From Candidatus Nealsoniibacteriota bacterium (GTDB taxonomy: Bacteria > Patescibacteriota > Minisyncoccia > Minisyncoccales > PWPS01): a stretch of 11,134 bases of DNA. Shown piece by piece: positions 5,682 to 11,134 of this stretch (its first letter is position 1; each line of letters opens with the position of its first letter). Under the pieces are notes generated by a model that was given only the letters and a program-made list of their open reading frames with translations, was not told the origin of the DNA and searched no databases. The stretch is from positions 1 through 11,134 of the forward strand of contig PWGJ01000074.1 in NCBI GenBank assembly GCA_003554445.1, written 5' to 3'. Made by a program: the position numbers and the translations under genes.

Positions 5682-8200
5682 TGTTTAAGTTCTCACCTCA
5701 AAAATCTCATATTTTTAAAGCTGTAAAAACTCCCTTATTCATTAAGAAAGCTTCAATGGGTAAGAGGCTCTTTTTCTATTTATTCTTGTTGAGCTTTATA
5801 TCTTGGGTTTTAATGACAGTTGAACCTTCCTTCAGAGTGATACCCACCACCAAAGTAATAGGTTTAGGTTTGATATTTTTTTGTGGCTACGCATTGTCTC
5901 GGTACTTGAACCTCTTTTTTCAAACCAAGTTAAAAAAACCGAAGTTACCACTTACACTACAAGAAGCTAATTCAAGAATAGAAGATATTGATTTTGCCGA
6001 CTTTTTCAATTACGATGCTGCGAGAATATTATCAAAAGTGATTAGAAGCAAGGAGAAAGACTCAAACACTCTTCTTTATTACCTGCTGAAAGAAACCGAA
6101 TTTACTCATTTTGTATTTACCAGATTATTGATCGATAAAGGAAAACTAATTAAAGAAATTCGGTCAATAAGAGGGCAAACACGAAGAGCGGAGATTTCAG
6201 ATTGCTTGAAGGCGACGATTACAATGAGTTTATCGATAGCTTCAAAAAGAGGTCATGACAGAATAAGAGCTGAAGATTTATTCGTAGCCCTAACTGATAC
6301 CAATGATTATTTTGAGCAAGTATTCATTAGAGGTGATATAAAGAAGAGGGAAATTAAATTTTTAACTTCCTGGTGGGTTAGAATTGAAAAATACCGAGAA
6401 AATAGAAAGAAGTTCTGGAAGTATGAAAATTTGGTTAAATTCGGAACTTTAGGTAGACAATGGGCTTCGGGAAACACCTTCGTGCTTAACAGGTTTGCTA
6501 TTGATTGGACTGAAGCATTGTCAAAGAGAGGATTCAGAAAGATCATAGGGCATGAAAATTCAGTGAAGTCCTTGGAGAGAATTATTTCCGGAGATGAAGC
6601 TAATAATGTAATGTTGGTAGGGGAGCCCGGAACCGGAAGAAGGGCGGTTGTTAATGAATTAACCAGAAAAAGCTTTTTGGGACTTTCTCTGCCGGGTGTA
6701 AATTATAAGCGGGTTTACAAACTAAAACTAAAATCGTTAATTGCCAGAGTTGACGGTAAGGAAAAGACGGAGATGATGTTGGATAAGATATTCGGGGAAG
6801 TTGCCGCAGCGGGTAATATAATATTGGTTATTGAGAATATACATGAATTCATTTCCGGACATGATCGAGCCGGTATTGTCGATATTTCGGGAATTATTGA
6901 ACCTTATCTTGAGCATCCTGACTTTAAAGTGGTTGCGATTACCAATTACAGAGACTACCGAAGGATCGTAGAAAGAAATCAGGGTATAAATTCAGAGTTT
7001 AAAAAAGTTGAGTTGTCAGAAATTTCACAAGATGAAGCAATAAAGCTTTGTGAAATGATAACTCCGGGATTGGAGGATAAATATAATATCTTTATTTCTT
7101 ATCAATCACTGCGTGCAACCGTTGAGCTGAGTGAGCAGTTTCTAACATCCGAATTTTTTCCCGAAAAATCGATGCAGCTTTTGGAGGAGGCTATAATCTC
7201 TGCAAACCAAAAAGATAAAAAAGTTTTAAAGAAAGAGGATGTTGCCGAAGTTGTTTCTGAAAAAGCGGAAGTTCCGGTAGGAGAGGCTGCCGATGAAGAA
7301 AAGAAAGCACTTTTAAATCTTGAAGAAGAAGTTCATAAAAGAATTATAAATCAAGAAACGGCAGTTACCGAAATTGCCAAAAGCCTTCGTCGCTCCAGAG
7401 CCGACATAGATACGAGAACGGGGCTTATAGGATCGTTTCTCTTTTTGGGTCCGACCGGAGTCGGTAAAACGGAGACGGCAAAAGCAATAGCTGAAGTTTA
7501 TTTTGGATCCAAAAAAAGAATGATAAGAATTGACATGTCGGAGTATCAAAATATTTCGGATCTGTCTCGACTGATAGGATCCGAGGATAGGGAAGGTATC
7601 CTGACTGAACAAGTCGTGGAAGATCCTTTTTCATTAATATTACTGGATGAGCTGGAAAAAGCGCATAAGGACATCTTGAATGTTTTCCTTCAAATTTTAG
7701 ATGAAGGACATGTTACGGATGGGGGGGGCAGAAAAGTTGATTTTAGAAACTGCATGATTATTGCAACCAGCAATGCCGGATACAAAATAATTATGGATTC
7801 GGTTGAAAAAGAGATACCGCTGGAAAAAGTTAAAAAGAAGATAATGGATTACTTGTTTAGAGAAGGGTTATTCAGGCCGGAGTTTGTCAATAGATTTGAT
7901 GGAACCGTGATTTTCGAACCACTTTCAAAAGAAAATTTAATGGATATCGCTCAACTTCAACTTAATAATCTTAAGAAAAACTTAGAGGAAAAGCATATTG
8001 ATTTTGAAATAACTGAAGAAGTTAAAAGAGAGATAGTTGAAAAAAGCTACGAACCCGTTTTTGGAGCGCGAGAAATGCAAAGAGTCATCCAAAATGAAGT
8101 AGGGGACGCCTTGGCGTCAGCAATGCTTTCTGATAAACTGGAGGCCGGGGATAAAGTAAGAATAAACCCGAATGATTTTTCGGTGGAAAAAATAAATTAA
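5681..8200 (+). CDS. Membrane-anchored ClpA/ClpC-like double AAA+ protein with degenerate first ATPase domain
   Basis: 839 residues from the ATG at 5681. Two membrane helices (about 30-46 and 57-72) come first, then a Clp_N-like double repeat (about 100-215), AAA-1 (about 285-450), a linker without an M-domain, AAA-2 (about 545-745) and a ClpB-D2-small-like C-terminus. AAA-2 is intact: Walker A GPTGVGKT (590-597), Walker B LILLDELEK (652-660), sensor 1 ATSN (695-698), arginine finger in FRPEFVNRFD (731-740) and sensor 2 GAR (795-797). AAA-1 is degraded: GEPGTGRRA in place of GxxGxGKT, VIEN (383-386) in place of hhDE, and SEF (438-440) where arginine fingers stand. The aromatic pore loop (GYVG type) is missing in AAA-2, where LIGSEDREGILTE stands (631-643), and no KYRG appears in AAA-1. 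No ClpP-docking LGF/IGF tripeptide is seen. Clp proteins unfold substrates; this one may remodel or scaffold at the membrane. An extension upstream of 5681 in the same frame is judged untranslated, since it overlaps the preceding gene. Confidence 0.9.
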   Translation: MFKFSPQKSHIFKAVKTPLFIKKASMGKRLFFYLFLLSFISWVLMTVEPSFRVIPTTKVIGLGLIFFCGYALSRYLNLFFQTKLKKPKLPLTLQEANSRIEDIDFADFFNYDAARILSKVIRSKEKDSNTLLYYLLKETEFTHFVFTRLLIDKGKLIKEIRSIRGQTRRAEISDCLKATITMSLSIASKRGHDRIRAEDLFVALTDTNDYFEQVFIRGDIKKREIKFLTSWWVRIEKYRENRKKFWKYENLVKFGTLGRQWASGNTFVLNRFAIDWTEALSKRGFRKIIGHENSVKSLERIISGDEANNVMLVGEPGTGRRAVVNELTRKSFLGLSLPGVNYKRVYKLKLKSLIARVDGKEKTEMMLDKIFGEVAAAGNIILVIENIHEFISGHDRAGIVDISGIIEPYLEHPDFKVVAITNYRDYRRIVERNQGINSEFKKVELSEISQDEAIKLCEMITPGLEDKYNIFISYQSLRATVELSEQFLTSEFFPEKSMQLLEEAIISANQKDKKVLKKEDVAEVVSEKAEVPVGEAADEEKKALLNLEEEVHKRIINQETAVTEIAKSLRRSRADIDTRTGLIGSFLFLGPTGVGKTETAKAIAEVYFGSKKRMIRIDMSEYQNISDLSRLIGSEDREGILTEQVVEDPFSLILLDELEKAHKDILNVFLQILDEGHVTDGGGRKVDFRNCMIIATSNAGYKIIMDSVEKEIPLEKVKKKIMDYLFREGLFRPEFVNRFDGTVIFEPLSKENLMDIAQLQLNNLKKNLEEKHIDFEITEEVKREIVEKSYEPVFGAREMQRVIQNEVGDALASAMLSDKLEAGDKVRINPNDFSVEKIN

Positions 8201-8211
8201 TTAAGAAAGTT

Positions 8212-8976
8212 ATGAAAGATATTAAAAAGAAGATAATTAAATTTACGATTGTTTTTATTTTAATTTTCGGTTTTTATTACGGATCTCAAGTGGTTCCGGT
8301 AGAGGAAAAAAGAGTTCAAGCTTCTTTGGATAATTTTGAAACTTCAACATTCAACTTTGACTTCAACGGTAGCTTGGAAAAAGCAAGAGAAGGCTTTTAT
8401 GACTTTTCAGCAAGCGGTTATACCCAAGAGGGTGGAGCTGAAGGAAATTTCTCTCTATCGACACGCCTGGAAGGAGAGGTTCAGGAAATCGAAGGAGAGT
8501 TTGTTTACAAAGAAGGGTTGTATTTGAATTTTTCAGAAGACGGCCTTCCGATTGTTTTGGAAGGGTTTTTAACTGAAAATTATGATTATCAAATAGAAGA
8601 GGTGAGAAATAAGTGGGTTAGGTTACCGATTGAATTGGAGCGCCCGACCTTAACTCTCAAGGAAGAAAGCGTTCAAGTGCTTGATGAGGAAGAATCGATT
8701 AATGATAAAGAGATGTATTATTATTCTTTTGATTTAATGGTGGATGAGCTGTTTGAGGGAGAGTTGTCTCCTGAAATATTTACTGGCAAGGAAGACCTTC
8801 AAATTTACAGATTGATGATTGACCAAGACATTGAGCTTTCTCGAGGATTTGAGCTTGATGATCCTTTCATAGGATTTTCTGCGGGATCTTCCCCCACTTT
8901 AGAGTTAACAGCTTCTTTTTCTGACTTCAACCACGAAAAAGAATTGGAGTCACCGGAAGAATATATTGATTTTTAG
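8212..8976 (+). CDS. Membrane-anchored, probably extracytoplasmic protein of unknown function
   Basis: 254 residues. A basic N-terminus (MKDIKKKIIK) precedes a hydrophobic helix (about 11-24, FTIVFILIFGFYYG). No lipobox Cys follows, so it is a signal anchor or an uncleaved signal. The remainder is acidic and rich in alternating strand patterns (FNFDFNGSL, GYTQEGGAEGNFSLSTRLEG, EGEFVYKEGLYLNFSEDGLP), a texture seen in LolA/LppX-like half-barrels; that comparison is an inference only. The C-terminal part holds ELTASFSDFNHEKELESPEEYIDF, split as ELTASFSDFN then HEKELESPEE. It begins 11 bases after the Clp-like gene and ends before a strong terminator, so it is the last gene of that operon. It could be the extracytoplasmic partner of the membrane ATPase. 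The stop is TAG, the only non-TAA stop among the complete genes here. Confidence 0.75.
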   Translation: MKDIKKKIIKFTIVFILIFGFYYGSQVVPVEEKRVQASLDNFETSTFNFDFNGSLEKAREGFYDFSASGYTQEGGAEGNFSLSTRLEGEVQEIEGEFVYKEGLYLNFSEDGLPIVLEGFLTENYDYQIEEVRNKWVRLPIELERPTLTLKEESVQVLDEEESINDKEMYYYSFDLMVDELFEGELSPEIFTGKEDLQIYRLMIDQDIELSRGFELDDPFIGFSAGSSPTLELTASFSDFNHEKELESPEEYIDF

Positions 8977-8994
8977 CTAGTACGGAGCTCAGGG

Positions 8995-9022
8995 CACCCC
9001 TCTGTAAGAGGGGTGTTTTTTA
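8995..9022 (+). terminator. Intrinsic terminator of the Clp-like operon
   Basis: A 9-bp stem (8995-9003 with 9007-9015, core CACCCCTC/GAGGGGTG), a very short loop and a TTTTTTA tail. It separates the Clp-like operon from the dcw cluster. Confidence 0.9.
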
Positions 9023-9042
9023 ATTTTGGAGAAGGAGAAGTG

Positions 9043-9071
9043 TTGACATTTATTGAATAGTGGGATAGAAT
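9043..9071 (+). promoter_or_regulatory. Promoter of the dcw cluster (PmraZ)
   Basis: TTGACA (9043-9048), a 17-base spacer and TAGAAT (9066-9071, one mismatch) lie ahead of mraZ. Transcription should begin near 9078. The -10 box sits between the first two TGGRR operator boxes. Confidence 0.75.
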
Positions 9072-9128
9072 GGAAGTGATGTGGAGAGTTGTGGAAAAAA
9101 GTGGGGAAAACCCCTAAAACCTGTGGAA
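9061..9128 (+). promoter_or_regulatory. MraZ operator array (six TGGRR boxes)
   Basis: TGGGA 9061, TGGAA 9071, TGGAG 9082, TGGAA 9092, TGGGG 9102 and TGGAA 9124. Start-to-start distances are 10, 11, 10, 10 and 22, i.e. one box per DNA turn with one turn skipped. MraZ is known to bind TGGGA-type repeats spaced by five bases upstream of its own gene. The array covers the -10 box, the start site and the whole leader up to the ATG, so binding should repress. The last box may also serve as a weak ribosome binding site. Confidence 0.75.
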
Positions 9129-9134
9129 AACTAA

Positions 9135-9566
9135 ATGTTTATAGGAGAATTCAATTATAAAATAGATGCAAAAAAGAGGTTGGCGGTTCCAGCCAAATTT
9201 CGCGATGATCTTGATGGGAAAGTTGTTGTTACCAGAGGTTTAGATGGTTGTCTTTTTCTTTACACGATAGATGAATGGGAGAAGTTAGCGGAGAAGATAA
9301 GTAATCTTCCGTTATCTCAATCAAATGCCAGAAGTTTTGCCAGGGTAATGCTTGCCGGAGCTATGGAGTTAGAGATTGACAGCTCCGGAAGAATTTTACT
9401 TCCGGATTATTTGAAAGATTATGCCGACCTGGAAAAAGAGGTAACTATTGCCGGTGTTTATAACAGGATGGAAATTTGGAGCAAAGAGAAGTGGGAAGAC
9501 TATAAAAATGAAGCGGAAAGTGAAGTTGGTGACGTTGCAGAAGGGTTAAAAGAATTAGGGGTTTAA
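9135..9566 (+). CDS. mraZ: Transcriptional regulator MraZ
   Basis: 143 residues, typical for the family. It begins MFIGEFNYKIDAKKRLAVPA, as most MraZ proteins do. The two SpoVT/AbrB-type swapped-hairpin halves each carry the DxxxR motif: D11-x3-R15 (DAKKRLAVP) and D82-x3-R86 (DSSGRILLP). MraZ assembles as a ring that binds tandem TGGGA-type boxes and controls its own operon; the boxes are present directly upstream. The final 20 residues (from about 124) form a charged tail. It is the first gene of the cell-wall/division cluster, followed after 7 bases by rsmH. There is no good Shine-Dalgarno, only GGA within the last operator box. Confidence 0.97.
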   Translation: MFIGEFNYKIDAKKRLAVPAKFRDDLDGKVVVTRGLDGCLFLYTIDEWEKLAEKISNLPLSQSNARSFARVMLAGAMELEIDSSGRILLPDYLKDYADLEKEVTIAGVYNRMEIWSKEKWEDYKNEAESEVGDVAEGLKELGV

Positions 9567-9573
9567 CCAAAAG

Positions 9574-10440
9574 ATGAAGAAAGCCCATAAAACGGTTTTA
9601 AAAAAAGAAGCGATCGATCTTTTAGAAGTTGATAAAGATAGAAATTTCATTGATTGTACTGCCGGTGAAGGAGGGCATATAAAAGAAATATTAAAAAGAA
9701 ACGGTCCCGATGGAAAGGTCTTAGCCTTCGAGTGGGATAGTAAAATGTACCGAAGGCTTAAAAAAGAAGGTATTAAGAGATTGAAGTTAGTTAACAAGTC
9801 GTACGTTTTTTTAAGGGAGGTCGTGGAAGACATCGGTTTTAAACCTGTCTCAGGTGTCTTGCTCGATCTAGGCATGTCAACATGGCACATCAAAAAATCC
9901 GGAAGAGGTTTCAGCTTTCGAGGCGATGAACCACTTGACATGAGGTATAATAAGAGGTCACTTCTGACGGCCAAGGAAGTGGTAAACAATTGGAAGGAGG
10001 ATAATTTAAAAAAAGTCATTAAGGATTATAGCAATGAAAGATATTCTGAAGAGATAGCGAAAGAGATTGTAAGATCACGACCGCTCCGGACAACCGGTGA
10101 CTTGGTTAAGGCGATAAAGAGAGCTGTTCCGGGAGATTATGAAAAGGGAAGAATTCACCCGGCAACGAGAACTTTTCAATCCTTAAGAATCGTGGTCAAT
10201 GCGGAACTTAACAATTTGAAAGAAGTTCTGCCCCAGGCTTTTGAAGTTTTAAAGCCCGGCGGGAAAATCGTGGTCATATCCTTTCATCATTTGGAGGATA
10301 GGGAAGTAGAGAAATTTTTTAACCAAAAAGAGGGGTTGAGACAGGTAGATCTGGTGACCCCCTCAAAAAAGGAGGTCACCAGTAACCCTTCTTCAAGGTC
10401 GGCAGTATTAAGAGTAGCTAAAAAAATAGATGACAAATAA
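9574..10440 (+). CDS. rsmH: 16S rRNA m4C1402 methyltransferase RsmH (MraW)
   Basis: N4-methylation of cytosine 1402 in the 16S decoding centre, using S-adenosylmethionine (family knowledge). At 288 residues it is a little shorter than the usual 300-315. Motifs in order: HKTVLKKE (5-12), the SAM-binding DCTAGEGGH (27-35), the LLDLGMSTWHI segment (96-106; usually DLGVSSxQ, so divergent), GFSFRGDEPLDMRY (112-125), HPATRTFQSLRIVVNAEL (195-212), ISFHHLEDREVEKFF (235-249) and the C-terminal NPSSRSAVLRVA (271-282). FEWD (52-55) stands where the second SAM motif usually has an acidic residue. It follows mraZ closely and overlaps the ftsL-like gene by 11 bases, standard for this cluster. An inverted repeat lies in its 3' end. 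Confidence 0.96.
   Translation: MKKAHKTVLKKEAIDLLEVDKDRNFIDCTAGEGGHIKEILKRNGPDGKVLAFEWDSKMYRRLKKEGIKRLKLVNKSYVFLREVVEDIGFKPVSGVLLDLGMSTWHIKKSGRGFSFRGDEPLDMRYNKRSLLTAKEVVNNWKEDNLKKVIKDYSNERYSEEIAKEIVRSRPLRTTGDLVKAIKRAVPGDYEKGRIHPATRTFQSLRIVVNAELNNLKEVLPQAFEVLKPGGKIVVISFHHLEDREVEKFFNQKEGLRQVDLVTPSKKEVTSNPSSRSAVLRVAKKIDDK
10351..10382. repeat. Inverted repeat inside the 3' end of rsmH
   Basis: CTGGTGACC (10351-10359) is perfectly complementary to GGTCACCAG (10374-10382), with 14 bases between, and CCTC/GAGG can offer an alternative inner pairing. It encodes LVTPSKKEVTS and has no T-run, so it is not a terminator. It lies 48 bases before the ftsL-like start and might affect mRNA stability or translation there. 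Confidence 0.5.
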
Positions 10441-10720
10441 AACTCTAAAGATTCAATATGTAGTTTTTTCAACCTTGCTTATTTTGTCAATTTTTACATA
10501 TGTAATTCAGGTTGGTGCTTTAACGCAAGAAAATTATTTAATTGAAAATTATCAAAAAGAGATAAATTCTTATTCTAGAGAAAGCAACAATCTTGAATAT
10601 AAATTCTTACAAAGCAATTCTTTCTTTGAAGTCGAGAATATTGCTCAAGAACTCAACTTCGAAGAGGCAAACAGAGTCAGTTATATTGAGGTAACGGGAA
10701 GCGAGGTAGTAGTTAAATAA
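10430..10720 (+). CDS. ftsL: FtsL/FtsB-like divisome protein
   Basis: 96 residues: a short cytosolic N-terminus (MTNKTLKIQY), one membrane helix (about 10-28, VVFSTLLILSIFTYVIQ) and a heptad-like coiled-coil region (about 32-60, ENYLIENYQKEINSYSRESN), then a short C-terminal domain with AQELNFEEANRVSYIEV. FtsL, with FtsB and FtsQ, activates septal peptidoglycan synthesis by FtsW/FtsI. Sequence conservation in this family is very low, so the name rests on topology, size and position between rsmH and a penicillin-binding protein gene. The ATG lies inside the last codons of rsmH (11-base overlap), suggesting coupled translation. Confidence 0.8.
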   Translation: MTNKTLKIQYVVFSTLLILSIFTYVIQVGALTQENYLIENYQKEINSYSRESNNLEYKFLQSNSFFEVENIAQELNFEEANRVSYIEVTGSEVVVK

Positions 10721-10732
10721 ACATCCGAATTG

Positions 10733-11134
10733 ATGAATAAAACAAGGTTAAATTTACTCCTTGTCTTTGTTTTAGCTTTAAGCGGAGTTTTAATTTTTAG
10801 ACTTTACAGAGTTCAAATTACGGAGGCTGAGCATTGGCAGGCAGAAGCAGAAAGACAGCAAAGAACACAAAGTGAAGTCGAAGGGGGAAGAGGAGGTATT
10901 TTTGCTCAAAACAAGGACGGGGAGTCAATTCCTCTCGCCGTAAATAGAGTTTGGAAGATGGCTCTAATATCGCCCCGAGAAATAATTCGGGAGGATGAAG
11001 ATAAGGAAGAAATATCTTCTTCTTTAGCTTTGATTTTGGATCTGGATGAAGACTCAATAAGAGCTCGAATGGATAATGAGAAGAGCTCTTTTGAAGTTTT
11101 AAAGCGACAGCTCTCAGAAGAGGAAGTTGAAGCA
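10733..11134 (+). CDS. ftsI: Class B penicillin-binding protein (FtsI/PBP2-like), N-terminal part
   Basis: Open from the ATG at 10733 to the window end: 134 residues, the remainder is outside. It starts MNKTRLNLLLVFVLALSGVL (first 20 residues), a single membrane anchor (about 7-23), followed by RLYRVQITEAEHW and the typical EAERQQ...RGGIFAQNKDGESIPLAVN pattern. In the family this is the start of the pedestal domain, with an RGxIxDRNG-type motif and 'LA' strand. The DR of that motif is replaced by AQ here, while RGGI and NKDG are kept. Family role: transpeptidase that crosslinks septal peptidoglycan. The catalytic SxxK motif would lie beyond the edge, so the activity cannot be checked. It begins 12 bases after the ftsL-like gene with no clear Shine-Dalgarno. 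Confidence 0.88.
   Translation, partial: MNKTRLNLLLVFVLALSGVLIFRLYRVQITEAEHWQAEAERQQRTQSEVEGGRGGIFAQNKDGESIPLAVNRVWKMALISPREIIREDEDKEEISSSLALILDLDEDSIRARMDNEKSSFEVLKRQLSEEEVEA

Noticed and set aside
9101..9114. GGGG-AAAA-CCCC hairpin in the mraZ leader
   Set aside because: It is only a 4-bp stem without T-run; the GGGG belongs to the phased operator boxes, which explain it better.
9555..10019. 154-codon minus-strand ORF
   Set aside because: It is wholly antisense to rsmH, whose motifs are unmistakable; no promoter or ribosome binding site supports it.
10818..11057. 79-codon minus-strand ORF at the right edge
   Set aside because: It is antisense to the penicillin-binding protein gene, which is open to the window end with the expected anchor and pedestal motifs.
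1..11134. CRISPR arrays, tRNA or rRNA genes, insertion sequences, recoded TGA
   Set aside because: No regularly spaced repeats, cloverleaf segments, rRNA motifs, transposase genes or terminal inverted repeats were seen, and all genes read through with the standard bacterial code.

Overview
The window is an AT-rich, densely packed bacterial segment. It carries a ribosomal protein gene (bL12) at the left edge and the head of a division and cell-wall (dcw) cluster at the right edge (mraZ, rsmH, an ftsL-like gene, and the start of a class B penicillin-binding protein). Several traits suggest a small-genome lineage of the Patescibacteria/CPR type: a pseudo-PP2C/transmembrane/propeller protein, a divergent membrane-anchored Clp-family ATPase, small unrecognised membrane proteins, starts mostly lacking a Shine-Dalgarno, and almost only TAA stops. 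This placement is an inference from gene content and style, not proof. No essential codon is recoded: genes read normally with TGG for Trp, and no in-frame TGA is needed.

Left part (1-2897). rplL carries a long Glu/Lys-rich N-terminal extension. It converges, with a 5-base gap, on a large minus-strand gene whose product looks like a catalytically dead PP2C-like domain, a basic linker, one membrane helix, a coiled coil and an extracytoplasmic propeller-like domain. The rplL terminator hairpin lies inside the 3' coding end of that convergent gene. A palindromic AT-rich divergent promoter region separates the large gene from a small HAD-like phosphatase gene.

Middle (2898-5282). The HAD-like gene, an Hsp20 small heat-shock protein and a CaCA-family cation/calcium exchanger follow on the plus strand, each separated by a clear intrinsic terminator. 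The exchanger start codon directly abuts the U-tract of the hsp20 terminator. A 33-residue membrane ORF follows the exchanger. A two-way terminator then faces a minus-strand 42-residue, extremely acidic ORF that has a consensus promoter.

Right-middle (5283-9015). Three adjacent plus-strand genes form an apparent operon closed by a strong terminator: a 132-residue membrane protein, an 839-residue membrane-anchored ClpA/ClpC-like double AAA+ protein, and a 254-residue membrane-anchored, probably extracytoplasmic acidic protein. The ATPase is the most unusual object here. Its first AAA+ domain has lost the Walker A Lys, the Walker B Asp-Glu and the arginine fingers. Neither domain shows the aromatic pore loop, yet the second domain keeps its full ATPase site. 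No ClpP-docking tripeptide or M-domain is visible.

Right end (9016-11134). A near-consensus promoter overlaps a 10-bp-phased array of TGGRR boxes that looks like the operator of MraZ, whose gene follows at once. rsmH, an ftsL-like gene (overlapping rsmH by 11 nt) and a penicillin-binding protein gene that runs off the window complete the cluster.
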